A stretch of 64,000 bases of DNA, taken from contig JACJXX010000001.1 of assembly GCA_020636435.1 (NCBI GenBank), positions 3,489,001 to 3,553,000 on the forward strand. Direction: 5' to 3'. Made by a program: the position numbers and the translations under genes. Under the pieces are notes generated by a model that was given only the letters and a program-made list of their open reading frames with translations, was not told where the DNA came from and made no database searches. This DNA comes from Lewinellaceae bacterium (GTDB taxonomy: Bacteria; Bacteroidota; Bacteroidia; Chitinophagales; Saprospiraceae). This document shows, in pieces, positions 1-12,000 of this stretch; positions within the stretch are counted from its first letter, which is position 1, and each line of letters begins with the position of its first letter.

Positions 1-3000
1 TGTGAGGACGACGCCTACTGTATTGCCCGCATTGGCGCAGGTAAAAGTTAAGCTGTTGGCACCGTTGATAGCCAGGCTGGCAATGCCACAGTTGTCGGTA
101 GAGTTATTGTCTACAACCGTCATTGGGAGCAGATACTCGCCGTTGCCGTTCAGCGTGACAACCAGGCTGGGCTGGCACTCGGCGTTGGGAGCGTCGTCGT
201 CAGTAACGGTATACGTTACAGCGCACTGGTCCGTATTGCCATTCTCGTCGGTAATTGTCCAAACCACTGTGGTTTGGCCCACTGGCAGGTGGGCGCCGTT
301 GAGGGTAGAACTGGACGGCGCCGGGGCAAAATCGTGAGACAGCGTAGCCGCACAATTGTCTGTCCAGCTCGGGTCGAGGCCCGTGCCGTCGACAAAGTGC
401 GCGCAGTAGCTGGCGTACGTGCCCAGGCCCGTGGTGATCGCCGAGCAGTCGAGCATGGGGCTTTCATCATCCGTTAACGTCACGGTTGCCGAGCAGGCCG
501 ATGCATTGCCCGCAGCGTCGGTTACCGTTATCGTTACTATTTGTTCGTCGCCGTGGGCGCCGCCGAAGAGCGTGCCGGCAGCCGGGAATTGCGTTATGGT
601 TAGGCTGCCAGAGGCCGTGCCCGGTACGGGCCCGTATGGGCAATTGTCTGTAGTGCCTACTTGGCCCGTTAAATCAGGCACCTCTGCGGTGCAGTTGCCG
701 GCGCCGTCAGAGCTGGTTAACACGTCCTGGTCCGGAGCACAGGCGGTAATCTCAGGCGCTTCCCCATCCACTACCGTCACGTCGAAGGAGCAGCTCGTGC
801 TGTTGCCCATATTGTCGGTTACCTGGAAGCTTACCGTGGTGCTGCCCAGCGGGAAGGACGCGCCCGAAGCCGGGCCCGACAGTTGAGTGACCGTATAGCC
901 CGGGCAGTTGTCCGTAGCAAACGGCAGGCTGTAGCCTACCTCTGCTTCGCACAAGCCAGGATCGGTAGTTACCGTGATGCCGTCCGGGCAGGCAAGCACC
1001 GGCGCAGTCAGGTCTTCCACCGTGATGGTGAAGGAGCACTGGGCGGTATTGCCCGAGGCGTCCTCCACCTGGTATGTTTCGGTATAGATTCCATTGTAGC
1101 TGTAGAATTGTGGCGTAGCGCCGTTGCCGGAAAGCAGCTCTATCTCCCAGCCCGGGCAGTTGTCCGTAGCCGTAGGCGCAGTGTAACTCAGCGTCACACC
1201 ACAGGGGCCGAAGCCGGACACCAGGGCGGAGCCGCTGGTTACCACCGGCGTGCCGTTCTGGATTTGCACCACGATATCAGCGGGGCAGCTCACAAAGCTG
1301 GGGCCAAAGTTGTCCTCTACTACGATGTCGAAGCTGCATTGGGCCGTATTGCCGCCGGCGTCCGTATACTGGTAAGTTACAGTAGTCGTACCTACCGGGA
1401 ACTGAGCGCCGCTCGGCAGGCCAGCCACCAGCGTGCCGGGCAGGCTGTTGCCGCCGCAGCCGTCGTTGAAGGTTGGCGCCTGGTAAGTTACCACCTTGCC
1501 GCATATATTCGGCTCGCTGTCGTAAACCAACGGGCTGGGCGGGCACTGGGCCGCCACAGGCGCTTCATCGTCGCTGACAACCACCAGGAAGCTACAGTTG
1601 GCGCTGTTGCCGCTGCCGTCGGTAATCGTATAGGTTACCGTTGTCGTTCCGGCGTTGAACGTATTGCCGGAAGCGTTGCCGTTGCCGCTGCCTACAGTAG
1701 CGCCCGACAGGCTATAAGTTGTCGTATAATCGCAATTGTCGTGTTCAAACGTGGGCGCGATGCCGTTCACTACCGCCGAGCACTGGCCGGCGTCCGTAGA
1801 GGCTGATACGTTGCTTGGGCAAGAGATTTGCGGCACTTCGTTGTCCAACACCGTCACGCCTACCGAGCAAGTGCTCGTATTGCCAGACTGGTCCGTTGCC
1901 TGCAGGGATACCGTTACCGGGGCTCCCGTATCGTTGCAGTCCACGCCTACCTGTCCGCTGAAGTTCACCCCATCCAGGCTTACCAGCACGCTGGCCAGCG
2001 GGCCGCAGTTGTCCCAGCTGCCCAAATCAATTGAGCTGGCGGGAATCTGGTATTGTCCGGCGCCGTCCAGGGCTACCGTCAGAGCCGGCACGCAGAGCGC
2101 GGTGGGATCCTCATCGTCCGTTACTGTCACGGTTGCCGAGCATGTCGAGGCATTGCCGTTGGCGTCGGTTACCGTCCAGGTGACGGTGGTGGCTCCCAAT
2201 GGCAGGATGGCGCCGTTGAGGGTGTGGCTCGATGGGGCCGGAGCATAATCGTGCGACAAGGTGGCGCTACAATTGTCATCCCAATCCGGGTCCAGGCTGT
2301 TGCCGCTGGCCTGGTAGCTGCACTCGCCAGCATCCGCACTGTGGCTCAGCACGATGTTGCTGCAATCGATGCTCGGGCTCTCATCGTCCATTAACGTCAC
2401 GGTTGCCGAGCATGCCGAGGCATTGCCGTTGGCGTCTGTCACCGTCAGGGTTACCACCTGCTCATCGCCGTGGGCGCCGCCGAAGGGCGTGCCTGCGGCC
2501 GGGCTCTGGCTAACCACCAGGCTACCCGAAGGCGTACAGTTGTCGCTGGCCTGGAGCTGGCCCGTCAAATCGGGCACCTCCGCCAGGCAGTCGCCGCTGC
2601 CGTCCGAGCTGGTTGCCACCGTTTGATCCACCGGGCATACCCCGATGGTGGGCGCGCCGCCGTCTACTACCGTCACGTCAAAACTGCAGCTCACTGCGTT
2701 GCCCATATTGTCGGCAATGGTAAATTCTACGGCTGTAGTTCCCAGCGGGAAGGCAGCGCCGCTGGGCAGGCCCTGCGTCAGGCTGATGCTATAGCCCGGG
2801 CAGTTGTCCGCGCCCAACGGGTTGGTATAGGTTACAATAGCATCGCATGTGCCTGCATCCGTGACCACTGTAATGTCCTGCGGGCAGGTGATCTGCGGCG
2901 GCACGGGGTCCTCCACCGTGATGGTGAAGCTGCACGTTGCCTGGTTGCCTGCCGCGTCTTCCACCGTATACGTTTCGGTATAATAACCGCCGTAGCCGTA

Positions 3001-6000
3001 GAAGTTCGGCGCGCTGCCCTGGCCGCCAGTTAGCTCTGTCTGAGCCCCCGGGCAGTTGTCCGTGCCTATCGGAGCGGTGTAACTGAGCGTTACGCCACAC
3101 AGGCCGGAAGAAACAATAGTAGCGGCGCCGCTGGTTATTGTGCCGTCAGCGCCGGCTACGATGTTGTTCGGGCATGTGATCTCAGGAATTTCGTTGTCTT
3201 CTATGGTTACTTCGAAGCTGCACTGGGCCGTATGGCCGGCAGCGTCGGTATATTCGTAAGTTACTATCGTCGTGCCTGCCGGGAAGAAAGCCCCGCTGGG
3301 CAGGCCGGCCACTAGTGTGCCAGGCAAGCCTGTCCCGCCACCCGGTACGGGCCCGGATGGGCAGTTGTCGCCGAAGGACGGGGAGTCGTAGGTTACTACC
3401 GCGCCACACTGGCCGGCATCGTTGCTGGCCGTGATGTCCGCCGGGCAATCGGTTACCGACGGGGCGTCGTCGTCTTCCACCGTAACGGTTGCCGAGCATG
3501 TCGAGGCATTGCCGGCTGCGTCCACTGCCGTCCAGGTGACGGTGGTGGTGCCTAACGGGAACTCGGCGCCATTTAGCGTCGTGTTGCCCGGCGCAGCGCC
3601 GTAGTCATGCGTCAGGCTGGCTGGAGCGCCTGGTACGGGCCCGTATGGGCAGTTGTCGCTGGAGGCCGGGTCGAGTTGGCCGCCCTGAATGGTATGGGAA
3701 CAGTTGCCGTTGTTGGTGCCAAGGGTGATGAAGCTCACCGGGCATTCGATCGTGGGCAGTTGCATGTCCGCTACCGTCACCGTAAAGCTGCAGGCGACAA
3801 AGTTGCCGCCGGCATCCGTTGCTTCATAGGTGATCAGCTGTGGGCTGCCCACCGCAATGAAAGAGCCCGGAGCCGGGCCGCCGGCCTGCGTTACCGTCAA
3901 ATCTACACAGTCATCGCTGGCAGTTGGGATGGCCCACCATACGTTGGCGCCACACTTATCGGGATCGTTGTTCACCGTGAAATCAGCCGGGCAGTTGTCA
4001 AACGCCAGCGTGCCATCGCTGCTGATGGTTACCGGCACGATGCAACTGGCGGTATTGCCGGCAGCATCCGTCACTGTGATCGTAACATCTACCGTTTGGC
4101 CTACTGAATTGCCAAAGTCCGTACCCGCTACCGGGTTTTGGGTGATAGCAAGGCCGCCAGCGCCCGGTACGGGCCCGTATGGGCAATTATCGGCAGGCAT
4201 GATCTGGCTGATCAAGTCAGGAATCAGCGCATCACAACCCATTACCGAAACCGGATCCGGGCAAGTGAAGCTCGGAGCAATATCGTCTACTACCGTTACG
4301 GTCGCTACACAGTTGTCTATATTGCCAGCAGCGTCCACTACTCTCAGCGTAACATTATTGTCGCCCAGGCTGTTGCAGTCAAAGTCAATTTGGCTAACAA
4401 TCAGGCTACTCACCTCAAATGCGAGGCTGGCTACTGCGCAATTGTCAAAGCTACCGCCGTCGACGTCAGCCGGAACGATAGAAGCAGAGCCTGCGCCGTC
4501 CAGGGTAATGGTAATATCCTGGCATACCGGCGTGGGCAGTTGGGTCTCTTCCACGGTTACATCGAAGGTGCACGTGGCGCTGTTGGCCGCTGCGTCCGTA
4601 GCCGTAAATTCGATCGTTGTCGTGCCGACCGGGAACATCGAGCCGCTGGGCAGCCCGCCCGTCTGGGCAACCGCCGCGCCACAGGCGTCTTCGGCTACCG
4701 GCGCAGGGAAGTTCACGTTGGCCTCGCACTGGTCTACGTCTACGCTGACGGTGATGTCTGCCGGGCAGTTCACAAAACTCGGGGCATCGCCGTCGGTTAC
4801 TGTCACGGTTGCCGAGCAGCTCACACTGTTGCCCGCCGCGTCGGCGGCCGTCCAGGTGACGGTAGTAGCGCCGGCCGGAAGCGTGGCGCCGTTCAGCGTC
4901 CACGGGTTCGGGGCGGAGGCGTAATCATGCGTAATAGAAGCATCGCCCGGTACGGGCCCGTATGGGCAATTGTCGCTGTATGCCGGGTCGAAGCTGCCGT
5001 CCAGGATGGAATAGCTGCATTGGCCCGCGTCGGCAGCAACCGTGGTGGCTATGGCCGAGCAGTCGATGGTTGGGGCTTGCGCGTCTTCTATGGTTATGTC
5101 TATGGCACAGCTGGTGGTATTGCCAGAGGCGTCCGTGGCTGTCCAGGCGACTTGCGTTACGCCTACCGGGAAGGTTTCCCCGGCAAGGCTGGCGCTGAAG
5201 TTATAGTCGTTTGTCAATTGTACGCCCGGGCAGTTGTCCGTTGGGAATACAGGGTCGAAGCCTGTGCCGCCCATGGTGAAGCTGCACTCGTCAGCCGCCG
5301 CCGGGCGTACCGGGTTGATCGCCGAGCAGTCTAGCGCCGGCGCTTCTTCGTCTTCTACTATGACTTCGAAGCTGCAGGTAGCGCTGTTGCCGCTGCCGTC
5401 GGTATAGGTATAGGTTACCGTCGTGGTGCCTGCGTTGAAAGTGGTTCCGGAGGCGTCGCTGTTGCCGCTTCCGGGCGTAGCGCCGCTGAGGCTATAGGTT
5501 ACGTCCGCCGGGCAGTTGTCGTCCGTAAACTGCAGGGCGATGCCATTCACGATGGCAGAGCATTGGCTGGCATCGGCGCTTACTTCTACGTCTGTCGGGC
5601 ATGTGAGCTGCGGAGTTTGCACGTCCAGTACCGTTACGGTTGCCGAGCAGGCCGAGGCATTGCCCGCAGCGTCGGTTACCGTCAGGGTAACCGTTACGGT
5701 ATTGCCGGCATCGGCACAGGTGAAGGTTTCGGTATCGATGGCCCTGCTCACAATGCCACAGTTGTCGGCCGAGCCGTTGTCAACTGCCGTTACGGGCAGC
5801 ACGTACTCGCCGTTGCCGGCAAGGGTGATGACCAAGCCGGGCTGGCATACTGCTTCCGGAGCGTCGTCGTCGGTGACGGTGTAGGTTACGGTGCATTGAT
5901 CGCTGTTGCCGTTCTCGTCGGTGATCGTCCATACCACGGTGGTAGAGCCCACTGGCAGGTGGGCGCCGTTGAGGGTAGAACTGGACGGAGCCGGGGCAAA

Positions 6001-9000
6001 ATCGTGAGACAAGGCAGCAGTACAGTTGTCCGTCCAGGACGGGTCAAGGCCCGTGCCGTCGACAAAGTGCGCGCAGTAGCTGGCGTCCGTGCCCAGGCCC
6101 GTGGTGATCGCCGAGCAGTCGAGCATGGGGCTTTCATCATCCGTTAACGTCACGGTTGCCGAGCAGGCCGAGGCATTGCCCGCAGCGTCGGTTACGGTTA
6201 TCGTTACTATTTGTTCGTCGCCGTGGGCGCCGCCAAAGAGCGTGCCCGCAGCCGGGAATTGCGTTATGGTTAGGCTGCCAGAGGCCGTGCCCGGTACGGG
6301 CCCGTATGGGCAGTTGTCGGAGGCCGTTATCTGGCCGGTTAAATCGGGCACTTCAGCGGTGCAGTTGCCCGTGCCGTCAGAGCTTGTCAGTACATCCTGA
6401 TCCGGAGCACAGGCAGTGATCTCAGGTTCTTCATCGTCCAATACCGTCACGTCGAAGGAACAGGTAGTCTGGTTGCCCATATTATCTTCGATGATGAAGC
6501 TCACCGAAGTGGTTCCCAACGGGAAAGCATCGCCGGAATTCGGGCCGCTAACCTGGGTCACGCTGTAACCCGGGCAGTTGGCCGTCGAGAATGGGAAGGC
6601 ATAGTTTACCACTGCTTCACAAGCACCGGGGTCGGCCGTCACGGCCATGTCGCTCGGGCATACGAAGGACGTGCCGTCCAGGTCCTGGACGGTAACCGTA
6701 AATTCGCAATCCACGGAATTGCCGGCAGCATCGGCCGCCTGATATATTTGAGTATAAGTTAAATCATAGGCATAGAACTGAGGATTGGCGTTATTGCCGC
6801 TGAGCAGTTCCACCGTCCAGCCAGCACAGTTATCAGTGGCAACCAACGGATCGTAACTCAGCGTAACGCCACAAGGCCCGAGGCCGATCACGTCAGCAGC
6901 CCCGCTGACTAAGGTGGCCATGCCATTCTGTACTTCCACCACGATATCTGCCGGGCAATTGGTGAACTGGGGATCCACATTATCTTCTACCACAATATCA
7001 AAGCTGCACTGGGCTGTATTGCCGGCGGCATCGGTGTATTCATAAATCACTTTGGTCGTGCCTGCCGGGAAGAAGGCGCCACTCGGAAAGCCGGCAACCA
7101 GCGTTCCACTGAGGCCGCCGCCGTCACAATTGTCATCGAATAACGGAGCCGTGTAGTTTACTACTGAGCCACAAGCATTGGCATCGCTGTTGAAAGTAAG
7201 CGGGCCTACGGGGCATTGGACTGCTGCCGGCGCTTCGTTGTCTTCAACAACCACCAGGAAACCGCAGCTGGCGCTGTTGCCGCTGCCATCGGTGATGGTG
7301 TACGTTACGGTTGTCGTACCGGTATTGAAAGCGATACCCGAAGCATCGTCGTTGCCATTGCCGGTGGTGGCGCCCGATAGGGTATAATCTATGGTATAAT
7401 CGCAATTGTCTTGCCCAAAAGGCGCTAAACCGTTTACGGTAGCGGTGCAAAGGCCTGCATCGGTAGTAGTGAAAATGTTGCCCGGGCAAGAAATATCCGG
7501 GGATTCATTGTCCAGAACGGTTACCGCTACGGTACAGGTGTTCGTATTGCCGGATTGGTCCGTCACCTGAAGGGCAACCGTCACTGGAGCGCCGGTATCA
7601 TTGCAATCTACCCCTGCTTCGTTTCCGAAGTTGATGCCATCCAGGCTGATGAGCTTGCTGGTCAGCGGGCCGCAATTGTCCCAGCTGCCCAGGTCGATGA
7701 AGCTCACCGGGATTTGGAAAGAACCAGCACCGTCCAGTACTACGGTAAGCCCCGGGACGCAGAGCGCGGTGGGGTCCTCATCGTCCGTTACTGTCACGGT
7801 TGCCGAGCATGTCGAGGCATTGCCGTTTTCATCCTCCACCGTCCAGACAACGGTAGTTGTACCTATCGGGAAAGTAGCGCCGGCTAGTGTATTGGCACTT
7901 GGCGCCGGGGCATAGTTGTGGTATATTGTTGCCACGCAATTGTCACTGAACAGCGGGTCAAAGCCGGCGCCCGGCATGGTAAAGGAGCAAAGGCCCTGGG
8001 CAGCCGAGTGGTCCGTGACGATTTGCGAGCAGTCGATGGATGGAGCTTCGTCGTCTACAAGCGTGAGCGTCGATTCACAAGTGGCGCTGTTGCCTGTAGC
8101 ATCAGTGACTGTCAGCGTTACCACCTGCTCGTCGCCATGGGTACCGCCGAAAAGAGCCCCTGCGGCCGGGCTTTGGGCAATTACCAGGCTGCCGCCAGCC
8201 GTGCCCGGTACGGGCCCGTATGGGCAGTTGTCGCTGGCCTGCAGTTGTCCTGTCAAATCCGGAACTTCCGCCTGGCAATCGCCGGCGCCGTCCGAACTGG
8301 TAGCAACGGTTTGATCGGCCGGGCACACATCAATAGAGGGCACGCCGCCGTCTTCAACGGTAACGTCGAAGGAACAGCTCACTGCGTTGCCCATATTGTC
8401 GGTAATCGTAAATTCTACAGTAGTTGTTCCCAATGGGAAAGCACTGCCACTGGGCAGGCCCTGCGTCAGGCTGATCGAGAAGCCCGGGCAGTTATCACCG
8501 CCGAGGGGGTTGGTATAGGTTACAATAGATTCACATGTGCCCGGATCGGTGCTAACCGTAATATCCTGCGGGCAGGTGATCTGCGGCTGTATCGGATCTT
8601 GCACCGTGATGGTAAAGCTACAGCTGGCCTGGTTGCCTGCTGCATCTTCCACCGTATACGTCTCGGTATAATAACCGCCATATTCATAGGCATTTGGCGC
8701 GCCACCCTGGCCTCCGGTAAGCTCGGTTTGAGCGCCGGGGCAGTTATCCGTGCCTACCGGTGGGGTATAACTGAGGGTTACGCCACAAGGGCCGGAAGAA
8801 ACAACAGTAGCGGCGCCGCTGGTTATAGTGCCGTCAGCGCCGGCTACGATGTTGCTCGGACATGTAATCTCAGGAATTTGTGCGTCTGTTATCGTCACAT
8901 CGAAGCTGCAGATGGCCGTATGGCCGGCAGCGTCGGTATATTCGTAAGTTGCGGTTGTCGTGCCAACCGGGAAGAAAGCTCCGCTGGGCAAGCCTGCCGC

Positions 9001-12000
9001 CAAAGTGCCGGGCAGGTTGGTTCCTCCGCAGTTGTCGCTGAAGGCCGGGGCGTCGTAGGTTACTACCGCGCCGCACTGGCCGGCATCATTATTTTCGGCG
9101 ATGTCCGGCGGGCAATCGGTTACCGTCGGCGCGTCGCCGTCCACCACTGTGACCTGCATGGTGCAGCTGGCGGAATTGCCATTGCCATCCGTGGCCGTCC
9201 AGGTGACGGTATGGGTACCTACTGGAAATTCGGCGCCATCCAGCGTTGTATTGCTAGGCGCAGCGCCATAATCATGGGTCAGGCTGCTAACCGTGCCCGG
9301 TACGGGCCCGTATGGGCAATTGTCGTTGGCAGTAGCATCCAGGCCCTGGGCCGTATGGAAGCAATCTCCACCGTTCGTTCCTAAAGTAATGAAGCTAACC
9401 GGGCATTCGATAACCGGCAATTGCATATCTACTACCGTGACGGTAAAGCTACAGGTTGCAACCGGATTGCCAGCGGCATCATAAGCGGTATAGGCAATCG
9501 TCGTCGTGCTGCCTGCCGGGAAGAAAGAGCCGGGCGCCGGGCCGCCGGTTTGTACAACCGTCGTGCCTACATTATCGGAAGAAGAAGGAGGCGCCCAGTT
9601 GACATTAGCGCCACATTTGTCCGGGTCGTTGTTCACGACCATATCATTCGGGCAGATCAGGAAGATCAGGTCGATGGAAGCGCCGTCGCCGTCGTCTTCG
9701 TCGTCGGGGTCGTCGTCTTCGTTGCCGTCGCCGTCGGTGTCGACGCCGTTGCCGGGAGTAGAATCTACATCGGGCAGGTCAGAAGCCGTGATCTCGGCCA
9801 GGTTCATATAATCGCCGCTGGCTTCGATGATAGCGTCGAAAGTAAAAGTGAGGCTGCCGCCTACCGGGATACTCAGGTTGCTCCAGGTAATGAGGTTGCC
9901 ATTGAGCAGGCCGCCACCGGAAATATTGGCGATGCCGCTGTAGCCGTTGGGCACTACGTCCTCGACGGCTACTCCGGTAGCGTCGCTGGGGCCGTCGTTG
10001 GAAACGACAATGGTGAAGGTAGCCGTAGAGCCGGCTGTAGCAGATGGGTTGGCAGATACGCCTTTAATGAGGGATAGGTCGGCGCTCTCCATTGGGGTGA
10101 CGCTGGCGCCGTCGCCGTCGTCTTCATCGTCGGGGTCATCTTCTACGTTGCCGTCGCCGTCCGTGTCCACTCCGTTGTTGGGATCAGAATCCGGGTCTGT
10201 GCCAGTGGCATTGGTTACCTCGGCAAGGTTGATATAAGGGCCATTTGGGTTTACAGTGGCTGTGATTTGCATGGCCTCGGTGCCTCCGGCAGGAATTGAC
10301 CCGATCGTCCATTCTCCTGTCGCCGGGTTGTAGCCGCCAGCCGCATTATCACTATAATAAGTATATCCGGAGGGAAGTTGGTCGGTTACCACTACATCCT
10401 GCGCCTCGTCCGGCCCGGCATTGTCTACGAGGATGGTGAATACCACCTGGCTGCCTACGGCCGGCGTGCTGTTGTCTACCATTTTATCCAGAGACAGGTC
10501 GATGCAGCGGATGACAATACACTGATCCTCTACCGGGGCGCCATAAGGCAGGCCCGCCTGTCCATCGTACTGCCAGTTGTGGTGTTGCACATTTTCGACC
10601 GTGGGGGAAGACTCTTCCAGCGGGTCGGGGTTGACCAGCGTGATCACCACGCCGTCGTCTCCGGTGATGAAACCGCCATCGATAACATTTTCCTCGAGGT
10701 CCCACACGACTGGGGGACAGAAATTATTGAGGTTCGCATTGGGGTCTACTACATCAAAGCAGATTTGGAATACTTTGGTCCAGCTGACGGTGGATAGGGT
10801 AATAGCTCCACCGGGATTGGTCAGCTGTATGGCGCCGTTCACCCATTCGGGAGCGCCGGCAAAGCCAAAAGCAGCCGGGCCCTGGGCAGCCGGGAAAGTA
10901 GTCACTACAGGAGGGGTAGGCGCTACTTCGCCGTATCCTCCCTGGAAGTCCGTGAATGCAGTGAATTCCAGTTCGTCGTCGTCATAAAAGAAGCGCACGT
11001 TGGTGCCGAACAGCTCCTGGCCGGGGGTGTCAGACCTATATTCCACATCCAGGCAGTAAGTTTGGCTGCCGCAATCGTAGGCCGGGTTGTTGAAACGGAC
11101 CTCGACAACCGGGGTAAGTTCCAGAGGAGTTACCGTGGGGTCGTCGGGTTCGCCATCGCCTTCCGTATCGACATCGGTAGGGTCGCCCGGGTCGTCGCTC
11201 AGGTCGCTGACCGGGTTGCCGCCAGGATCCTGGCCGCTGGCAGTGGCCGAGTTGGACACCATGCCGGCATTGATATCCGCCTGGGTAACGGCATGCGTAG
11301 CCGTGCAGGTGGTAGAAGCGCCGGGCGCCAGGCTGAAGGGGGCGCCCAGCGAACAGCTGATATTGGTGGCGTTGGGGTCGCTGAGGCTGATGTTGGATAT
11401 GGCAACATTGCCATTGTTGGCGATCGTGATGGTATAATTGATCACATCGCCAACGTCCAGGACGCCATTGGCGCCGTAATTGATCGCGTCGGTTTTGCTG
11501 ACAATAAGGCTGGGCTGCGGATTAAGCGGCACGACGCTGGCGCCATCGCCGTCGTCTTCATCATCCGGGTCGTCTTCCACGTTCCCGTCACCATCCGTAT
11601 CGACGCCGTTGTTGGGCTCGGAATCCAGGTCTATACCTGTGGCTGCGCTCACTTCCGCCAGGTTTTGATAATCGCCGCTGCCGTTGACTGTGGCCGTGAT
11701 TTGCAGGCTGGCGCTGCTGCCGGCCGCCAGAGTCCCTACATCCCATACGCCGCCAGCATAACTGCCGCCGCCATTATCGCTTACATAGGTGTAACCACCA
11801 GGCAGGGCATCGGCTACCAGCACATCCTGGGCATCATCCGGGCCGGCATTATCCAGCGTCAGGGTGAAGGTGACCGTGCCGCCGATATTGGGCGTGGCGT
11901 TGTCCACTTCTTTATTCAGAGACAGGTCGATACAGCGGATGACAATACACTGATCTTCCACCGGCGCGCCATAAGGCAGGCCGGCCTGGCCATCGTACTG

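Larger units (their letters stand above)
1..9450 (-). repeat. 5.67-kb in-frame super-repeat of HYR domains in gene A
   Basis: Bases 1 to about 3780 realign with about 5671-9450. Matching landmarks are the CCGAGCAGTC block at 441 and 6111 (offset 5670), AGAGCGC at 2094 and 7761 (5667), GCCCATATTG at 2701 and 8389 (5688), and GCAGTTGTCG at 3361 and 9028 (5667). Every offset is a multiple of three. The offset changes are explained by small in-frame indels, including two 21-bp cassettes. The first copy may continue past the left edge. Confidence 0.85.
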
